Positions 4,775 through 7,348 of a DNA stretch of 7,348 nucleotides are shown here, in pieces (within the stretch, counting starts at the first letter, position 1; each line of letters begins with the position of its first letter). The notes beneath the pieces are model-generated. The model searched no databases. It was not told the DNA's origin and worked only from the letters and a program-made list of their open reading frames with translations. The DNA is taken from contig JAGRJX010000028.1 of the NCBI GenBank assembly GCA_020442545.1, positions 10,848-18,195 of the forward strand, in the 5' to 3' direction. The translations under genes and the position numbers were made by a program. This stretch comes from Lysobacterales bacterium. GTDB lineage: Bacteria; Pseudomonadota; Gammaproteobacteria; Xanthomonadales; Xanthomonadaceae.

Positions 4775-5875
4775 ATGCGATTCAGTCTTCCAAGAGAAGC
4801 CCTGCTCCGACCCTTGCAGCAGGTCGTCAATGTCGTCGAACGTCGCAATACCCTGCCGGTGTTGTCGAACCTGTTGCTGCAGGTGGCTGATGGTCGCCTG
4901 TCCATGACCGGCACCGATCTGGAAGTCGAGATGGTAGCCCGCTGCGCCGTGGATGATGCGGAAACCGGCGAGACCACGATCCCGGCGCGAAAGCTGTTCG
5001 AGATCGTTCGCGCACTCCCGGATGGCGTCAAGGTAACCTTGTCGCAAGGCAACGAGAAGGCGACGCTGAGCGCCGGTCGCAGCCGATTCACGCTGTCCTC
5101 GCTGCCGGCGGTCGAATTTCCGTCCATCGAGGATCTGGAGCTGGTCGAACGCATTTCCCTGCCGGAAGCGGCTTTCAAGGACCAGATCGAACGCACGGCT
5201 TTTGCCATGGCACAGCAGGATGTTCGTTTTTATCTGAACGGCCTGCTGCTGGATCTGCGCGGTGATGATCTGCGCTGCGTCGCCACCGACGGGGCGCGTC
5301 TGGCGATGTGCGAGATTGAGTTGGCCCAGGCGGTGCAGACCCGTCGCCAGATCATCGTCCCGCGCAAGGGTGTACTGGAGCTGCAGCGCCTGCTGGAAGG
5401 CGGCGACGGCGAGCTGGAACTGGAAGTCGGGCGAAATCACCTGCGCGTGCAGCGCAGCGACGTCACCTTCACCTCCAAGCTGATCGACGGCCGCTTCCCC
5501 GACTACGAGGCGGTGATCCCGATTGGCGCCGACAAGATGGTCAACGTGAATCGCGAACTGCTGCGGGCGGCCCTGCAGCGTGCGTCGATCCTGTCCAACG
5601 AAAAGTATCGCGGCGTGAAGCTGGAGATCTCCCGGGGCGAAATGCGCATCGTGGCGCACAATCCCGAGCAGGAAGAGGCGGTCGAGGAGATCGAGGCCGA
5701 GACCAGCGTGGACGGCCTGGCGGTGGGCTTCAATGTGACCTATCTGCTGGATGGCCTGAGTGCCTTGCGCGGCGAGACCGTGCGTATCGGCCTGCGCGAT
5801 GCCAATTCCAGCGCGCTGCTTCGCGAAGCGGAAGACGACCGCTGCCAGCACGTGGTGATGCCGCTGCGTCTATGA
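4775..5875 (+). CDS. dnaN: DNA polymerase III beta subunit (sliding clamp)
   Basis: DnaN forms a dimeric ring that encircles DNA and tethers DNA polymerase III and other clamp-binding proteins. The product is 366 aa, the same length as in E. coli, with three clamp folds (about 1-120, 121-245, 246-366). Seen: the N-terminal MRFSLPREALLRPLQQVVNV, NTLPVLSNLL (25-34), GTDLEVEM (46-53), RFYLNGLLLD (151-160), ATDGARLA (170-177), FPDYEAVIP (241-249), SNEKYRGVKLE (274-284) and the C-terminal VMPLRL (361-366) that lines the clamp-binding pocket. A good ribosome site precedes the ATG. The gene follows the putative origin. Its stop overlaps an ATG (ATGA at 5872-5875), and recF follows 60 bp later, so dnaN and recF are probably one transcription unit. 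Confidence 0.98.
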   Translation: MRFSLPREALLRPLQQVVNVVERRNTLPVLSNLLLQVADGRLSMTGTDLEVEMVARCAVDDAETGETTIPARKLFEIVRALPDGVKVTLSQGNEKATLSAGRSRFTLSSLPAVEFPSIEDLELVERISLPEAAFKDQIERTAFAMAQQDVRFYLNGLLLDLRGDDLRCVATDGARLAMCEIELAQAVQTRRQIIVPRKGVLELQRLLEGGDGELELEVGRNHLRVQRSDVTFTSKLIDGRFPDYEAVIPIGADKMVNVNRELLRAALQRASILSNEKYRGVKLEISRGEMRIVAHNPEQEEAVEEIEAETSVDGLAVGFNVTYLLDGLSALRGETVRIGLRDANSSALLREAEDDRCQHVVMPLRL

Positions 5876-5931
5876 CCATGCCGGTCGCGGTAATCGTTGT
5901 GCGGTTCCCCTGCTGCAGGCGGTCGCCCTGA
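5872..5931 (+). other. 19-codon reading frame bridging dnaN and recF
   Basis: An ATG overlapping the dnaN stop (ATGA) opens a frame coding MTMPVAVIVVRFPCCRRSP. It ends at TGA 5929-5931, only 4 nt before the recF ATG at 5936. The peptide resembles nothing I know. The placement would allow ribosomes finishing dnaN to be handed on to recF, which lacks a clear Shine-Dalgarno. Chance is a real alternative for so short a frame. Confidence 0.25.
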
Positions 5932-5935
5932 ACGG

Positions 5936-7039
5936 ATGCGCATCACCCAACTCCAGATCAGTGACTTGCGGCTGTTTGCCGACCTGTCGCTGCGCCTTGC
6001 GCCAGGCATCAACTTCATTACCGGGGCCAACGGTGCCGGCAAGACCAGCCTGCTGGAAGCAATGCACCTGCTGGGCTATGGCCGATCATTCCGCGGTGGA
6101 TCCCGCGACACGCTGATCCGGCACGGCCGAGAGCGCCTGCAGGTGTTTGCTCGCTGGCAGACCGAAACTGGCGAACGTCGTACCGGGCTGACCCGCAGCG
6201 ACAGTGACTGGCAGGCAAAGCTGGACGGCCAGCGTCTCCCGACGCTGGGTGAGCTGCACCGCGCCTGTGCCGTCATCTGCTTCGAACCGGGCAGTCACGA
6301 GCTGTTGGCTGGCGCGGCCGAACAGCGCCGCCGCTACCTGGATTGGGCCTTGTTCCACGTGGAACCGGATTTCCTCTCGGCCTGGCGACGCTACCAGCGA
6401 GCGCTGCGACAGCGAAACAGCCTGCTTCGGGCTTCGGCAAGAAATACCGCCGAATACCTGCCGTGGGAGCAGGAGATGGCGAGCACGGCACACCGGATCG
6501 ATGTGCTCCGGGAGCAGCAGCTGTCACGCAGTGCATCCGCCGCGACACCGCTGTTGTCGTTCTTCCTCGCCGAATTGGGCGAGCCGGACTGGCGCTACCG
6601 CCGCGGCTGGTCAAAGACGCATGATTTCGCCGATCTCCTGGCATCAAATCGCGAACGTGACCTGCGTCTGGGCTACAGCTTCAGTGGGCCGCATCGCGCG
6701 GACTGGCAGCTTCGATTCGAGAACCTGCCGGAAGCAGCGCCGCTGTCGCGCGGTCAGGAGAAGCTGGCGGCGCTGGCCTGCGTGCTGGCGCAGGTTGACG
6801 TGCTGAAGCTGGCCGGGCATGAGGCACCGCTGGTGCTGCTCGATGATCTGGCTTCGGAACTGGATCGCGAACACCAGGCCCGCGTCTGGCGGCAGCTGCG
6901 AGAGTCGGGTGTGCAGGTCGTCGCGACCGGGACTGAACGGCCGCCCAGCCTGCCGGGTGAATGGGTGGATGCCCTGTTTCACGTGGAACGTCAGGGTGAC
7001 ACGGCGACGCTGAAACCGCATCCCGGCGTGAGCGCCTGA
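5936..7039 (+). CDS. recF: DNA replication and repair protein RecF
   Basis: RecF is an SMC/ABC-like ATPase that, with RecO and RecR, loads RecA at single-strand gaps and stalled forks. The product is 367 aa, close to the Xanthomonas size and slightly longer than the 357 aa of E. coli. Seen: N-terminal MRITQLQISDLRLF, Walker A GANGAGKT (30-37) followed by SLLEAMHLLGYGRSFRGG, CFEPGSHELL (115-124), RRRYLDWALFH (131-141), SFSGPHRADW (248-257), ABC signature LSRGQEK (270-276) and Walker B LVLLDDLASELD (299-310). The ATG at 5936 is chosen because it begins at the conserved MRxTxLxIxDLR start. An in-frame TTG at 5897 would add 13 unrelated residues. The gene is third in the dnaA-dnaN-recF order and is probably co-transcribed with dnaN. 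Confidence 0.97.
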   Translation: MRITQLQISDLRLFADLSLRLAPGINFITGANGAGKTSLLEAMHLLGYGRSFRGGSRDTLIRHGRERLQVFARWQTETGERRTGLTRSDSDWQAKLDGQRLPTLGELHRACAVICFEPGSHELLAGAAEQRRRYLDWALFHVEPDFLSAWRRYQRALRQRNSLLRASARNTAEYLPWEQEMASTAHRIDVLREQQLSRSASAATPLLSFFLAELGEPDWRYRRGWSKTHDFADLLASNRERDLRLGYSFSGPHRADWQLRFENLPEAAPLSRGQEKLAALACVLAQVDVLKLAGHEAPLVLLDDLASELDREHQARVWRQLRESGVQVVATGTERPPSLPGEWVDALFHVERQGDTATLKPHPGVSA

Positions 7040-7060
7040 CTCGGTTCGCAACCTCGAGGC

Positions 7061-7069
7061 TGCTATAAT
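7061..7069 (+). promoter_or_regulatory. Extended -10 promoter for gyrB
   Basis: TGCTATAAT contains a perfect TATAAT (7064-7069) preceded by TGn, the extended -10 form. The -35 region (about 7041-7046, TCGGTT) is poor, which is usual for extended -10 promoters. Transcription would start near 7076, leaving a leader of about 108 nt before the gyrB ATG. This suggests gyrB is transcribed separately from recF. Confidence 0.7.
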
Positions 7070-7076
7070 AAAAGGA

Positions 7077-7154
7077 ATGATCCGGGTGTCGGCGGCCTGC
7101 AGCGTAGCCTTGGCCGAACGCCCCAGAAACCTTCCCCCTACCGAGTCCGCGTGA
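7077..7154 (+). other. Possible 25-codon leader reading frame before gyrB
   Basis: An ATG at 7077 opens a 25-codon frame starting MIRVSAACSVALAERPRN and ending at TGA 7152-7154, 30 nt before gyrB. It starts within about a base of the predicted transcription start, so it would be translated leaderless or nearly so. I recognise no homology. It could be a regulatory leader peptide or simply chance. Confidence 0.2.
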
Positions 7155-7184
7155 CCATCCGGCCGCGCTGCTGCTGGCGAAACC

Positions 7185-7348
7185 ATGACCGAACAGAATT
7201 ACGACTCCTCCAAGATCACCGTGCTGCGTGGGCTCGAAGCCGTACGCAAGCGACCTGGCATGTACATCGGTGACGTGCACGATGGAACCGGCCTGCATCA
7301 CATGGTGTTCGAGGTGGTCGACAACGCCATCGACGAGGCGCTGGCCGG
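7185..7348 (+). CDS. gyrB: DNA gyrase subunit B, N-terminal part, cut by window edge
   Basis: GyrB is the ATPase subunit of DNA gyrase, which introduces negative supercoils ahead of replication forks. Only the first 54 codons are present. They match the family strongly: NYDSSKITVLRGLEAVRKRP (5-24), GMYIGD (25-30), DGTGLHHMVFEVVDNAIDEA (33-52). Glu43 and Asn47 correspond to E. coli Glu42 (catalytic base) and Asn46 (Mg-ATP binding). The ATG at 7185 places YDSSKI six residues from the start, as in E. coli. No strong Shine-Dalgarno is seen. The gene has its own promoter at about 7061-7069. Confidence 0.97.
   Translation, partial: MTEQNYDSSKITVLRGLEAVRKRPGMYIGDVHDGTGLHHMVFEVVDNAIDEALA

Noticed and set aside
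4739..5851. 370-codon minus-strand open frame antisense to dnaN
   Set aside because: dnaN is unmistakable on the plus strand. The antisense product is His/Gln/Arg-rich and has no known features.
1..7348. A novel defence, mobile or biosynthetic system
   Set aside because: All the coding space is taken up by the conserved origin-region genes. No transposase, integrase, CRISPR array, toxin-antitoxin pair or unknown gene cluster is seen.

Overview
This window is the replication-origin neighbourhood of a GC-rich gammaproteobacterium. The gene order is mnmE-yidC-rnpA-rpmH on the minus strand and dnaA-dnaN-recF-gyrB on the plus strand. Several proteins look most like those of the Xanthomonadales (Lysobacterales): DnaA is 442 aa from the preferred start with a short linker and an SRLGWG box VII, RecF is 367 aa, and YidC is 576 aa. 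The genus cannot be settled from the sequence alone. Both window edges cut genes: mnmE on the left (N-terminal 99 codons present) and gyrB on the right (N-terminal 54 codons present).

Left arm (1-2954, all minus strand): rpmH (L34) and rnpA (RNase P protein) are transcribed leftward from a good sigma70-type promoter (TTGACC, 17 bp, TAGAAT) and are followed by yidC (membrane insertase) and mnmE (tRNA U34 modification GTPase). The small gene yidD, often found between rnpA and yidC, is not here: the gap is only 83 bp. The mnmE-yidC gap carries two back-to-back 18-nt perfect hairpins.

Right arm (3056-7348, all plus strand): dnaA (initiator) and then a 255-bp AT-rich gap that is the best oriC candidate. 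It holds one perfect and one near-perfect DnaA box in inverted orientation, about 68% A+T over 4651-4710, and two IHF-like sites. It is followed by dnaN (sliding clamp), recF (recombination mediator) and the start of gyrB. gyrB has its own extended -10 promoter in the 145-bp recF-gyrB gap.

Together the genes serve replication initiation and elongation (dnaA, dnaN, gyrB), fork repair (recF), translation and RNA processing (rpmH, rnpA, mnmE) and membrane protein insertion (yidC). This is a classic conserved cluster. I see no mobile element, CRISPR array, tRNA, rRNA or unknown gene system. The points worth a second look are fine-scale: origin architecture, a one-residue deletion in the DnaA DNA-binding loop, an enlarged RnpA, missing yidD, paired hairpins, and two tiny reading frames placed before recF and gyrB.
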